A stretch of DNA of 12,039 nucleotides from Leptolyngbya sp. SIO4C1. GTDB lineage: Bacteria > Cyanobacteriota > Cyanobacteriia > Phormidesmidales > Phormidesmidaceae. The position numbers were made by a program, and so were the translations under genes. The stretch spans positions 1 through 12,039 of the forward strand of contig JAAHIA010000114.1 of NCBI GenBank assembly GCA_010671975.1. Reading direction: 5' to 3'. The notes under the pieces are model-generated. The model saw only the letters and a program-made list of their open reading frames with translations. It was not told the DNA's origin and did no database searches. Positions 1 to 5,991 of this stretch are shown here, piece by piece; positions within the stretch are counted from its first letter, which is position 1; every line of letters starts with the position of its first letter.

Positions 1-39
1 ATCAGCGCCTCGCGGTCGGTCCTACCGCGAGGCGCTGAT
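1..39. repeat. Perfect 16-base inverted repeat at the window edge
   Basis: Bases 1-16 (ATCAGCGCCTCGCGGT) are the exact reverse complement of bases 24-39, with a 7-base spacer (CGGTCCT). The inner six bases of each arm (11-16 and 24-29) fit the normal L22 coding sequence. The outer ten bases on the left (1-10) instead give S-A-P where conserved L22 sequence is expected. This pattern fits a fold-back or chimeric end primed from a short natural hairpin. A real structured element in rplV is possible but less likely. Confidence 0.85.
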
Positions 40-280
40 CATTCTTGAATTTATGCCTTACCGAGCCTGTGAGCCAATCTTGAAGGTTCTGCGCTCCGCA
101 GTGGCCAATGCCGAGCACAACGAAGGGCTCGATCCGGTTGACCTGTACATCAGTGAAGCATTTGCTGACCAAGGGCCGGTTTTAAGACGGTATCGTCCTC
201 GAGCTCAGGGGCGCGCTTATCAAATTCGTAAGCCAACTTGTCACATCACGATTGCGGTTGCGCCTGGCTCCGAAAATTAA
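2..280 (+). CDS. rplV: 50S ribosomal protein L22, 3' part
   Basis: This is the C-terminal part of ribosomal protein L22, which binds 23S rRNA and lines the peptide exit tunnel. The reading frame is open from base 2, so the gene start lies outside the window. The part from residue motif GRSYREAL through FMPYRACEPILKVLRSAVAN to QIRKPTCHITIAVAP is typical cyanobacterial L22. The internal ATG at 53 is not the start, because conserved L22 sequence precedes it in frame. Just before RGRSYREAL, family members normally read D-Q-I, but here the frame reads S-A-P. Those codons lie inside the hairpin at 1-39, so the first ten or so bases may not be genuine gene sequence. The gene is followed by rpsC after 42 bases, in the usual rplV-rpsC order. 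Confidence 0.95.
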   Translation, partial: SAPRGRSYREALIILEFMPYRACEPILKVLRSAVANAEHNEGLDPVDLYISEAFADQGPVLRRYRPRAQGRAYQIRKPTCHITIAVAPGSEN

Positions 281-322
281 TCTGAGAATTTACTACTGCT
301 TCACTGTTAGAGGACCTGTTCC

Positions 323-1054
323 GTGGGACAAAAGATTCATCCAATTGGTTTTCGCCTCGGCGTTACTAAAGATCACAGCTCTTGCTGGTATGCCGATCCT
401 AAAAACTATCCGAGTCAGCTACAAGAAGATCACGCGATTCGCCAGTATATCGAAAAGAATCTCAGCAATGCCGGTATTTCTGAGGTTCGCATTGCTCGTA
501 AAGCCGATCAGATTGACTTGGAAGTTCGCACGGCTCGTCCAGGGGTTGTGGTGGGTCGCGGCGGTACCGGTATTGAGTCGCTGCGGACTGGTCTGCAGAA
601 AGAGCTCAAAGACAACAATCGTCAGATTCGCATCAATGTTGTAGAAGTGGCTCGGGTGGATGCTGATGCCTCCCTCATTGCTGAGTACATCATTCAGCAG
701 CTAGAGCGACGGGTTTCTTTTCGCCGCGTTGTTCGGCAGGCAATTCAGCGCGCCCAGCGAGCTGGGGTAGAAGGGATCAAAATTCAGGTCAGCGGTCGCC
801 TCAATGGTGCAGAGATTGCGCGAACCGAGTGGACGCGCGAAGGTCGGGTGCCGCTGCATACGCTGCGAGCCGACATTGACTATGCTTACAAGACAGCCCA
901 GACGACTTACGGCATTTTGGGCGTCAAGGTCTGGGTGTTCAAAGGCGAAATTATCCCTGGGCAAGAAGAATCGCCCTCACCGGTCAATACGCAGCCACGC
1001 CGCCGGCAGCCGCGTCGCCGCCAGCAGTTTGAAGATCGTTCCAACGAATCATAG
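323..1054 (+). CDS. rpsC: 30S ribosomal protein S3
   Basis: This is S3, a small-subunit head protein at the mRNA entry channel. The start is GTG at 323, giving MGQKIHPIGFRLG, the conserved S3 N-terminus. A good ribosome binding site AGAGGA lies at 309-314, eight bases upstream. The type II KH domain has its loop at about residues 77-85 (VGRGGTGIE). The C-terminal S3 domain follows, with GVEGIKIQVSGRLNGAEIARTE-type sequence. At 243 residues it is of usual cyanobacterial length. The last 25 residues form a low-complexity Arg/Gln-rich tail (two PRRRQ units), a part of S3 that is generally variable. It lies between rplV and rplP as in other bacteria. Confidence 0.98.
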   Translation: MGQKIHPIGFRLGVTKDHSSCWYADPKNYPSQLQEDHAIRQYIEKNLSNAGISEVRIARKADQIDLEVRTARPGVVVGRGGTGIESLRTGLQKELKDNNRQIRINVVEVARVDADASLIAEYIIQQLERRVSFRRVVRQAIQRAQRAGVEGIKIQVSGRLNGAEIARTEWTREGRVPLHTLRADIDYAYKTAQTTYGILGVKVWVFKGEIIPGQEESPSPVNTQPRRRQPRRRQQFEDRSNES

Positions 1055-1100
1055 GCCGGCCTAGCTTTAACCCTGACGTGAGTTTTGAGAGTGACGCATC

Positions 1101-1520
1101 ATGCTGAGTCCAAGAAGAACCAAGTTTCGCAAGCAGCATCGCGGTCGTATGCGCGGTATGGCCCAGCGGGGCAACCAGATTAACTTTGGTGATTTCGCCC
1201 TGCAGGCGACTGAATGCTCCTGGATGACGTCTCGCCAGATTGAGGCAGCGCGTCGAGCCATGACCCGCTACATCCGCCGAGGCGGAAAAATCTGGATTCG
1301 CGTATTCCCAGACAAGCCGGTCACGATGCGCCCCGCTGAAACCCGTATGGGTTCAGGTAAAGGTAACCCTGAATATTGGGTAGCGGTGATCAAGCCGGGG
1401 CGAGTCATCTTTGAGATTGCCGGCGTTCCCGAAGAAACGGCTCGTGAGGCCATGCGGCTAGCCTCCTTCAAGCTGCCCTTTAAGACCAAGTTTATTGTAC
1501 GTAGCGAGACGGAGCTGTAA
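1101..1520 (+). CDS. rplP: 50S ribosomal protein L16
   Basis: L16 is a large-subunit protein near the A site and peptidyl-transferase centre. The 139-residue product begins MLSPRRTKFRKQHRGRM, the standard N-terminus, and contains the family segment RRGGKIWIRVFPDKPVT followed by ETRMGSGKGNPEYWVAVIKPGR. Length is normal. A modest GAGAG at 1087-1091 can serve as ribosome binding site. It follows rpsC after 46 bases and is separated from rpmC by only 5 bases, which suggests translational coupling. Confidence 0.98.
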   Translation: MLSPRRTKFRKQHRGRMRGMAQRGNQINFGDFALQATECSWMTSRQIEAARRAMTRYIRRGGKIWIRVFPDKPVTMRPAETRMGSGKGNPEYWVAVIKPGRVIFEIAGVPEETAREAMRLASFKLPFKTKFIVRSETEL

Positions 1521-1525
1521 CTGCG

Positions 1526-1753
1526 ATGGCACTCTCTAAGATGGAAGATATCAGAAAGCTCAGCGCTGAAGAAGTGACTGAAGAAATTGCAAAAATTAAG
1601 CGAGAGCTGTTTGAGCTGCGGTTTCAAAAAGCAACGCGTCAGATGGAAACCGGCTTTCATCAGTTTAAGCATGCGCGTCATCGGCTGGCTCAGCTGATGA
1701 CGGTAGAGCGTGAGCAGCAGCTAGCGTCCGCGAATAGTTCAGACGGTGAATAG
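1526..1753 (+). CDS. rpmC: 50S ribosomal protein L29
   Basis: L29 is a small helical protein near the peptide exit site and part of the docking surface for nascent-chain factors. The 75-residue product has the L29 helical hairpin: an Asp/Glu-rich first helix (LSAEEVTEEIAKIKRELFELRFQKAT) and a second basic stretch around residues 42-60 (GFHQFKHARHRLAQL). A Ser/Asp tail of about ten residues extends beyond the core. It begins five bases after the rplP stop, and rpsQ starts 13 bases after its own stop. Confidence 0.96.
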   Translation: MALSKMEDIRKLSAEEVTEEIAKIKRELFELRFQKATRQMETGFHQFKHARHRLAQLMTVEREQQLASANSSDGE

Positions 1754-1766
1754 GGGTTAAGGGGCT

Positions 1767-2018
1767 ATGGCAGTTAAAGAAAGAGTGGGTCTTGTCGTCA
1801 GCGACAAAATGGACAAAACAGTGGTGGTTGCGGTAGAGAGCCGCGTGCCCCATCCCAAGTACGAAAAAATTATTGTTCGTACCAAAAAGTTTAAGGCACA
1901 TGATGAGGGCAACCAGTGTCAGGTGGGCGATCGCGTACGCATTCGTGAGACCCGCCCGCTAAGCCGCACGAAACGCTGGGTTGTTGCTGATGTCCTCAAT
2001 CGCACCGTAGAGATTTAG
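1767..2018 (+). CDS. rpsQ: 30S ribosomal protein S17
   Basis: S17 is an OB-fold protein that binds 16S rRNA early in small-subunit assembly. The 83-residue sequence shows the expected N-terminal block VGLVVSDKMDKTVVVAVE, the central HPKYEKIIVRTKKFKAHDE, and the family pattern VGDRVRIRETRPLSRTKRWVV near the C-terminus. A purine-rich AAGGGG lies just before the ATG. One HIP1 octamer falls inside the gene at 1927-1934. It sits between rpmC and rplN as in the conserved cluster. Confidence 0.97.
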   Translation: MAVKERVGLVVSDKMDKTVVVAVESRVPHPKYEKIIVRTKKFKAHDEGNQCQVGDRVRIRETRPLSRTKRWVVADVLNRTVEI

Positions 2019-2035
2019 CTGGGGAGATCTAGGAC

Positions 2036-2401
2036 ATGATTCAGCAGGAAAGCTACTTAAACGTAGCAGATAACAGCGGCGCTCGAAAGCTGATGTGCAT
2101 TCGCGTGCTGGGGGGAAATCGGCGCTACGCCGGCGTGGGTGACGTAATTATTGCCGTCGTTAAAGATGCCCTGCCCAATATGGCGGTCAAAAAGTCAGAC
2201 GTGGTGCGCGCGGTTGTGGTTCGCACTCGTAAAGGCCTGCGTCGCAGCAGCGGTATGAGCATTCGCTTTGACGACAATGCGGCTGTCATTATCAACAACG
2301 ATGGCAACCCTCGGGGCACGCGGGTCTTTGGCCCCGTTGCTCGCGAGCTCAGAGACAAAAGCTTTACCAAGATCGTTTCTCTCGCGCCGGAGGTACTGTA
2401 A
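2036..2401 (+). CDS. rplN: 50S ribosomal protein L14
   Basis: L14 forms part of the intersubunit bridge on the large subunit. The 121-residue product opens with MIQQESYLNVADNSGARKLMCIRVLGG and ends with TRVFGPVARELRDKSFTKIVSLAPEVL, both highly conserved, with a basic loop at about residues 63-72 (RTRKGLRRSS). Length is normal. The TAA stop overlaps the rplX ATG by one base (TAATG), a classic translational-coupling junction. Confidence 0.98.
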   Translation: MIQQESYLNVADNSGARKLMCIRVLGGNRRYAGVGDVIIAVVKDALPNMAVKKSDVVRAVVVRTRKGLRRSSGMSIRFDDNAAVIINNDGNPRGTRVFGPVARELRDKSFTKIVSLAPEVL

Positions 2402-2754
2402 TGGCCAAAAAGTTAGCAAGCAAAGCGCCTTCACGCTACCGGATGCATGTCAAAAAGGGCGATACGGTCCAGGTCATTTCAGGCAGAGACAAAGGCAAGG
2501 TTGGCGAAATTCTCGCCGTGATGCCGAAGCATAGCCAGGTGCTGGTAGAGGGCGTCAATATTCAGACAAAGCATATGAAGCCCCAGCAGGAAGGTGAATC
2601 TGGTCAAATTTTGACTCGCGAGGCACCGCTGCACAGCTCAAACGTGATGCTGTATTCCGAGAAAGAAAAGGTTGCTAGCCGCGTCAGCTACACCTTTACC
2701 GAGGATGGCCGCAAGGTCAGAATGCTGAAGAAGACCGGAGAAATCATTGACTAG
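2401..2754 (+). CDS. rplX: 50S ribosomal protein L24
   Basis: L24 is an assembly-initiating protein of the large subunit. A KOW motif lies at about residues 17-44 (VKKGDTVQVISGRDKGKVGEI). The conserved VEGVNIQTKHMKP follows at about residues 50-62. The product is 117 residues, slightly longer than the enterobacterial form. Its ATG shares a base with the rplN stop. After it comes the first larger gap of the operon, 93 bases before rplE, which contains a small hairpin. Confidence 0.97.
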   Translation: MAKKLASKAPSRYRMHVKKGDTVQVISGRDKGKVGEILAVMPKHSQVLVEGVNIQTKHMKPQQEGESGQILTREAPLHSSNVMLYSEKEKVASRVSYTFTEDGRKVRMLKKTGEIID

Positions 2755-2808
2755 GGTCGATTGAGCGCTAATTGAGGTGATTTTCTCAAAGCGACAGTTC
2801 AAAGCGTA

Positions 2809-2828
2809 TCCCTGACAAAGCCCAGGGA
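2809..2828 (+). other. Possible RNA hairpin upstream of rplE
   Basis: TCCCTG (2809-2814) and CAGGGA (2823-2828) can pair with an 8-base loop in the 93-base gap between rplX and rplE, directly before the purine-rich rplE ribosome binding region (about 2826-2837). A weaker 5-bp pairing, TTGAG/CTCAA, lies at 2772-2789. In E. coli, S8 represses the spc operon by binding mRNA near the rplE start. Whether this hairpin has a similar role is conjecture, since no T run or S8 consensus was established. Confidence 0.35.
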
Positions 2829-2847
2829 AAGGAAAGGTAAGCGTACC

Positions 2848-3393
2848 ATGGCGGAAAAACTCAAGGAATTTTATTTAGAGAAGGCTGTTCCCAATCTGAT
2901 GGAACAGTTCGAGTATGACAACGTGCACCAGGTACCGAAGCTGGTGAAGGTGACGGTCAATCGCGGTCTAGGTGAAGCCTCGCAAAATGCGAAGGCGCTC
3001 GAGTCTTCTATTAGTGAGCTGTCGATCATTACCGGCCAGCGGCCTGTGGTGACGCGTGCCAAAAAAGCAATCGCCGGCTTCAAAATTCGAGAAGGCATGC
3101 CGGTTGGCGTCATGGTGACGCTGCGCTCAGAGCGGATGTACGCTTTTCTTAATCGCCTGATTAACTTGGTGCTGCCTCGTATTCGCGACTTTCGCGGCGT
3201 TAGTCCTAGAAGCTTTGACGGTCGTGGTAACTATACGCTGGGCCTGCGTGAACAGCTGATTTTTCCTGAAGTTAGCTATGACAGTATCGATCAGATTCGC
3301 GGCATGGACATCACGGTGGTCACCACTGCGAGCACAGACGAAGAAGGCAGAGCCCTGTTAAAGGAACTGGGCATGCCTTTCCGGGACAACTGA
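2848..3393 (+). CDS. rplE: 50S ribosomal protein L5
   Basis: L5 binds 5S rRNA and contacts P-site tRNA. The 181-residue product carries the L5 signature around residues 63-83 (GQRPVVTRAKKAIAGFKIREG), then FLNRLINLVLPRIRDFRG and GRGNYTLGLREQLIFPEV, all typical. Length is normal. A purine-rich AAAGG at 2833-2837 lies ten bases before the ATG. No rpsN (S14) gene lies in the 24-base gap to rpsH, unlike the order in E. coli but as in cyanobacteria. Confidence 0.98.
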   Translation: MAEKLKEFYLEKAVPNLMEQFEYDNVHQVPKLVKVTVNRGLGEASQNAKALESSISELSIITGQRPVVTRAKKAIAGFKIREGMPVGVMVTLRSERMYAFLNRLINLVLPRIRDFRGVSPRSFDGRGNYTLGLREQLIFPEVSYDSIDQIRGMDITVVTTASTDEEGRALLKELGMPFRDN

Positions 3394-3417
3394 TTCAGGT
3401 TTATACGAGAGAGGATT

Positions 3418-3819
3418 ATGGCGTCCAACGACACGATTGCAGATATGCTAACGCGCATTCGGAATGCGAATCTTGCGCGGCATCAAACGGTTGATATTCC
3501 GTCAACGAAGATGACTCGCAGTATTGCCCAGGTTCTAAGCGAAGAGGGCTTTATTAGCGACGTGTCTGAAGCTGCCGACGGAATCAAGCGAACTCTGACG
3601 ATCAAGCTCAAGTACAAAGGAAAGAGCCGCGAGCCGATCATTCGCAATCTGACGCGGGTGAGCAAGCCCGGTTTGCGCGTTTATTCTAACCGCAAAGAGC
3701 TTCCCAGAGTGCTGGGCGGAATTGGAATTGCCGTGATATCGACTTCTAGCGGCATCATGACCGATCGCGATGCGCGCCGTCAGGGCGTTGGTGGAGAAGT
3801 GCTTTGCTACGTTTGGTAA
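3418..3819 (+). CDS. rpsH: 30S ribosomal protein S8
   Basis: S8 binds the central domain of 16S rRNA, and in E. coli it also represses its own operon. The 133-residue product begins MASNDTIADMLTRIRNANLARH and ends with the S8 signature STSSGIMTDRDARRQGVGGEVL at about residues 108-129. The ribosome binding region is GAGAGAGGA at 3407-3415. The stop codon overlaps the left arm of an inverted repeat that spans most of the gap to rplF. Confidence 0.98.
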   Translation: MASNDTIADMLTRIRNANLARHQTVDIPSTKMTRSIAQVLSEEGFISDVSEAADGIKRTLTIKLKYKGKSREPIIRNLTRVSKPGLRVYSNRKELPRVLGGIGIAVISTSSGIMTDRDARRQGVGGEVLCYVW

Positions 3820-3865
3820 GCTATGACGCCGCTCTTGCTGATTAAACCTTCACGAGTTCATAGCT
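3819..3865 (+). repeat. 8-base inverted repeat between rpsH and rplF
   Basis: AGCTATGA at 3819-3826 is the exact reverse complement of TCATAGCT at 3858-3865, with a 31-base spacer. The left arm begins on the last base of the rpsH stop codon. The right arm ends about five bases before the rplF ribosome binding site (GGAGA, 3871-3875). It could form an mRNA stem affecting rplF initiation or be a processing site. No T run follows, so it is not an obvious terminator. Confidence 0.45.
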
Positions 3866-3885
3866 GTTAGGGAGAATCAAGAAAC

Positions 3886-4425
3886 ATGTCTCGGATTGGT
3901 AAGCAACCTATTAGCATGCCCTCGGGCGTGACTGCCAATATTGATGGACAGTCGGTCACTATCAAAGGCCCAAAAGGTGAGCTGTCGCGAAGTCTGCCTG
4001 CTGAAGTCTCAATTGCTCAAGAGGGCGATGCGCTCGTGGTGAATCGACGCGATGATTCTCGCGTGGCCAGAGAACGCCACGGACTGTCGCGCACGCTGCT
4101 ATCAAACATGGTAGAGGGCGTTTCTAAGGGGTTTGAGAAACGGTTAGAAATTCAGGGCGTTGGCTACAGGGCCGCTGTTCAGGGTCAAAAGCTGTCGATG
4201 AGCCTAGGCTACAGTCACCCGGTTGAGTTTGAGCCACCAACCGGTATTCAGTTTCAGGTAGAAAATAACACTAACGTGATTGTGACCGGTATCGACAAAG
4301 AGGTCGTGGGCAACACGGCAGCAAAAATTCGCGCAGCGCGTCCACCGGAGCCCTATAAAGGAAAAGGGGTTCGCTACGCTGGAGAGATGGTCAGACGCAA
4401 GGCAGGCAAGGCAGGGAAGAAGTAG
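3886..4425 (+). CDS. rplF: 50S ribosomal protein L6
   Basis: L6 is a two-domain protein near the sarcin-ricin loop and the factor-binding site. The 179-residue product begins MSRIGKQPISMPSGV. It carries the first L6 repeat (residues about 11-82) and the second (about 90-165). The C-terminal signature PPEPYKGKGVRY lies at about 153-164, followed by a Lys-rich tail. Length is normal. Ribosome binding site GGAGA is at 3871-3875. The rplR gene begins three bases after the stop. Confidence 0.98.
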   Translation: MSRIGKQPISMPSGVTANIDGQSVTIKGPKGELSRSLPAEVSIAQEGDALVVNRRDDSRVARERHGLSRTLLSNMVEGVSKGFEKRLEIQGVGYRAAVQGQKLSMSLGYSHPVEFEPPTGIQFQVENNTNVIVTGIDKEVVGNTAAKIRAARPPEPYKGKGVRYAGEMVRRKAGKAGKK

Positions 4426-4428
4426 GCT

Positions 4429-4788
4429 ATGAAACTCACTCGTAAACAATCAACGCGTCGTCGTCATGCCCGCATTCGCCGTCGGGTTCAAGGAACTGCT
4501 GAACGCCCGAGACTGGCTGTTTTCAGGTCTAATAACCATATCTACGCGCAGGTGATCGACGATTCGAAGCATCACACCCTGGCGTCGGCTTCGACGCTAG
4601 AGGCGGATTTACGCGGCGAGCAGCTGTCTGGCAATAGGGAAGCCTCTGTCAAAGTTGGCCAGGCGATCGCAGAGCGCTCAATTGCTCAGGGTATCCAACA
4701 GGTTGTCTTTGACCGAGGCGGTAAGCTGTATCACGGGCGGGTAGCAGCGCTGGCAGAGGCAGCTCGCGAAGCAGGACTCAACTTCTAA
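4429..4788 (+). CDS. rplR: 50S ribosomal protein L18
   Basis: L18 binds 5S rRNA together with L5. The 119-residue product has the basic N-terminus MKLTRKQSTRRRHARIRRRV, then RPRLAVFRSNNHIYAQVIDD, and ends with VVFDRGGKLYHGRVAALAEAAREAGL, the standard L18 C-terminus. The probable ribosome binding site (AGGGAAG, 4413-4419) lies inside the end of rplF, consistent with coupling. A HIP1 octamer lies at 4663-4670. Confidence 0.97.
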   Translation: MKLTRKQSTRRRHARIRRRVQGTAERPRLAVFRSNNHIYAQVIDDSKHHTLASASTLEADLRGEQLSGNREASVKVGQAIAERSIAQGIQQVVFDRGGKLYHGRVAALAEAAREAGLNF

Positions 4789-4809
4789 ATTTGAAAGGGT
4801 ATAAAACTC

Positions 4810-5331
4810 ATGGCGAATCGTCGTAAGAGCAACAAAAGTCGCGAAAAAGATACTGACTGGCAAGAGCGCGTGGTGCAAATCCGCCGGGTGACCAAGGTGG
4901 TCAAAGGCGGTAAAAAGCTCAGCTTTCGCGCCATTGTCGTGGTAGGCAATGAAAAAGGTCAGGTTGGCGTTGGCGTCGGCAAGGCCAGTGACGTGATTGG
5001 TGCGGTCAAAAAGGGCGTTGCCGACGGCAAGAAAAATCTGGTGGATGTGCCTTTGAACAAGTCCTATTCGCTGCCGCATCCGTCAGTTGGCATTGCCGGC
5101 GGGGCGAAAGTCTTCATGCGACCGGCAGCGCCAGGTACCGGTGTGATTGCCGGGGGCGCTGTCCGCACGGTGCTAGAGCTAGCCGGTGTGCGCAACGTTC
5201 TGGCTAAGCAGCTAGGCTCCGACAATCCGCTGAACAATGCGCGCGCTGCGGCAGAAGCGCTAGCCTCTTTGCGTACCTTCTCAGAGGTGGCTGAGGAGCG
5301 CGGCATCGCAGTAGAGAAGCTTTACGTGTAG
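4810..5331 (+). CDS. rpsE: 30S ribosomal protein S5
   Basis: S5 is a small-subunit protein at the mRNA entry site that influences decoding accuracy. The 173-residue product has an N-terminal S5 domain at about residues 17-80, with VKGGKKLSFRAIVVVGNEKG and GVGVGKASDV. Its C-terminal S5 domain at about 90-165 contains MRPAAPGTGVIAGGAVRTVLELAG. Length is normal. AAAGGG at about 4794-4799 serves as ribosome binding site. The following gene is rplO with no rpmD (L30) between them, as expected for cyanobacteria and plastids, which lack L30. Confidence 0.98.
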   Translation: MANRRKSNKSREKDTDWQERVVQIRRVTKVVKGGKKLSFRAIVVVGNEKGQVGVGVGKASDVIGAVKKGVADGKKNLVDVPLNKSYSLPHPSVGIAGGAKVFMRPAAPGTGVIAGGAVRTVLELAGVRNVLAKQLGSDNPLNNARAAAEALASLRTFSEVAEERGIAVEKLYV

Positions 5332-5407
5332 GGCCTGGCTAGAGCTTTACGCGCCAGTCTTCACGCAAAGGTTTTACAGCACAGAGATTGAAACGCAAGG
5401 TAAGCAC

Positions 5408-5854
5408 ATGAGACTACAGGACGCTCAACCCAAACCGGGTTCAAAAAGACGGCGGCGGCGCGTTGGTCGAGGTATTTCGGCCGGCCAGGGTGCCAGTGGC
5501 GGCTTTGGGATGCGAGGTCAAAAGTCTCGCTCGGGTCGAGGCACCCGACCGGGGTTTGAAGGTGGACAGCTGCCTTTATATCGCCGCATTCCTAAACTGA
5601 AGCATTTTCCGCTGGTCAATCAGAAAAAATATACGATTGTCAATGTTAAGGATCTTGCGGCGCTACCTGCCAATACTGAGGTAACGCTGCGATCGCTGAT
5701 GGACGAGGGCATTGTCACCGCCGATGACGGTCCGCTGAAAATCTTAGGTGATGGCGACCTATCAGTGGCGCTTGCGGTGAAGGCGGCAGCGTTTACTCAA
5801 TCTGCTAAGTCCAAAATTGAGGCGGCTGGCGGTAGCTGTGAAACCACGGCTTAA
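5408..5854 (+). CDS. rplO: 50S ribosomal protein L15
   Basis: L15 is a late-assembly large-subunit protein. The N-terminus is the characteristic Gly/Arg-rich extension (residues about 9-50: KPGSKRRRRRVGRGISAGQG and GMRGQKSRSGRGTRPGFEGGQ-type sequence). A globular part follows, with PLYRRIPKLKHF and a C-terminal region ending AAFTQSAKSKIEAAGGSCE. At 148 residues it is normal length. An AAGG lies at 5397-5400, seven bases before the ATG. It precedes secY, the usual spc order, across a 137-base gap that holds a short ORF. Confidence 0.97.
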   Translation: MRLQDAQPKPGSKRRRRRVGRGISAGQGASGGFGMRGQKSRSGRGTRPGFEGGQLPLYRRIPKLKHFPLVNQKKYTIVNVKDLAALPANTEVTLRSLMDEGIVTADDGPLKILGDGDLSVALAVKAAAFTQSAKSKIEAAGGSCETTA

Positions 5855-5883
5855 GGCTTTACAATTAAGGGGCTGAGTTTTTG

Positions 5884-5922
5884 GGAGCTGTGCTGCGATG
5901 TTTCAACTGCGGGCACAGCTTC
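5884..5922 (+). other. Possible RNA stem-loop upstream of secY
   Basis: AGCTGTGC (5886-5893) and GCACAGCT (5913-5920) are exact reverse complements with a 19-base loop. Two more pairs (one G-U) extend the stem to 5884-5922. The stem holds the only purine-rich ribosome-binding-like stretch (GGGAG, 5883-5887) of the short ORF at 5898, whose ATG falls in the loop. Folding would hide that site. No T run follows, so it does not resemble an intrinsic terminator. Confidence 0.4.
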
Positions 5923-5984
5923 ATTTGTATGTCGTTGTCGTTTTAGAGACTGGTGCTTTGGCGCTAGCGCTTACAGGAAGTTAA
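5898..5984 (+). CDS. Possible 28-residue hydrophobic leader peptide upstream of secY
   Basis: An ATG at 5898 opens a 28-codon frame in the rplO-secY gap, ending at TAA 5982-5984, seven bases before the secY ATG. The peptide starts MFQLRAQLHLY and is then mostly hydrophobic (VVVVLETGALALALTGS). A GGGAG stretch lies about ten bases upstream. The frame ends just after the purine-rich AGGAAG (5974-5979) that probably serves secY, so ribosomes finishing this frame would stop on the secY initiation region. I do not recognise a family. It may be a chance ORF; the case rests on position, hydrophobicity and the overlap with the secY initiation site. Confidence 0.25.
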   Translation: MFQLRAQLHLYVVVVLETGALALALTGS

Positions 5985-5991
5985 GTTTTCT

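Noticed and set aside
252..644. 130-residue plus-strand ORF overlapping rplV and rpsC
   Set aside because: It is in a different frame from the clearly conserved rpsC and resembles no ribosomal or other family; it is a shadow ORF.
4678..5079. 133-residue minus-strand ORF opposite rplR and rpsE
   Set aside because: It is antisense to two well-conserved ribosomal genes and has no recognisable domain.
2834..5405. Shared AAGGTAAGC just before rplE (2834-2842) and rplO (5397-5405) as a regulatory motif
   Set aside because: It includes the ribosome binding sequence, and two copies of a nine-mer in equivalent positions can arise from that constraint alone.
5961..5970. Palindrome GCGCTAGCGC before secY as an operator
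   Set aside because: A single 10-base palindrome built from GCGC ends is common in this GC-rich sequence and has no other support.
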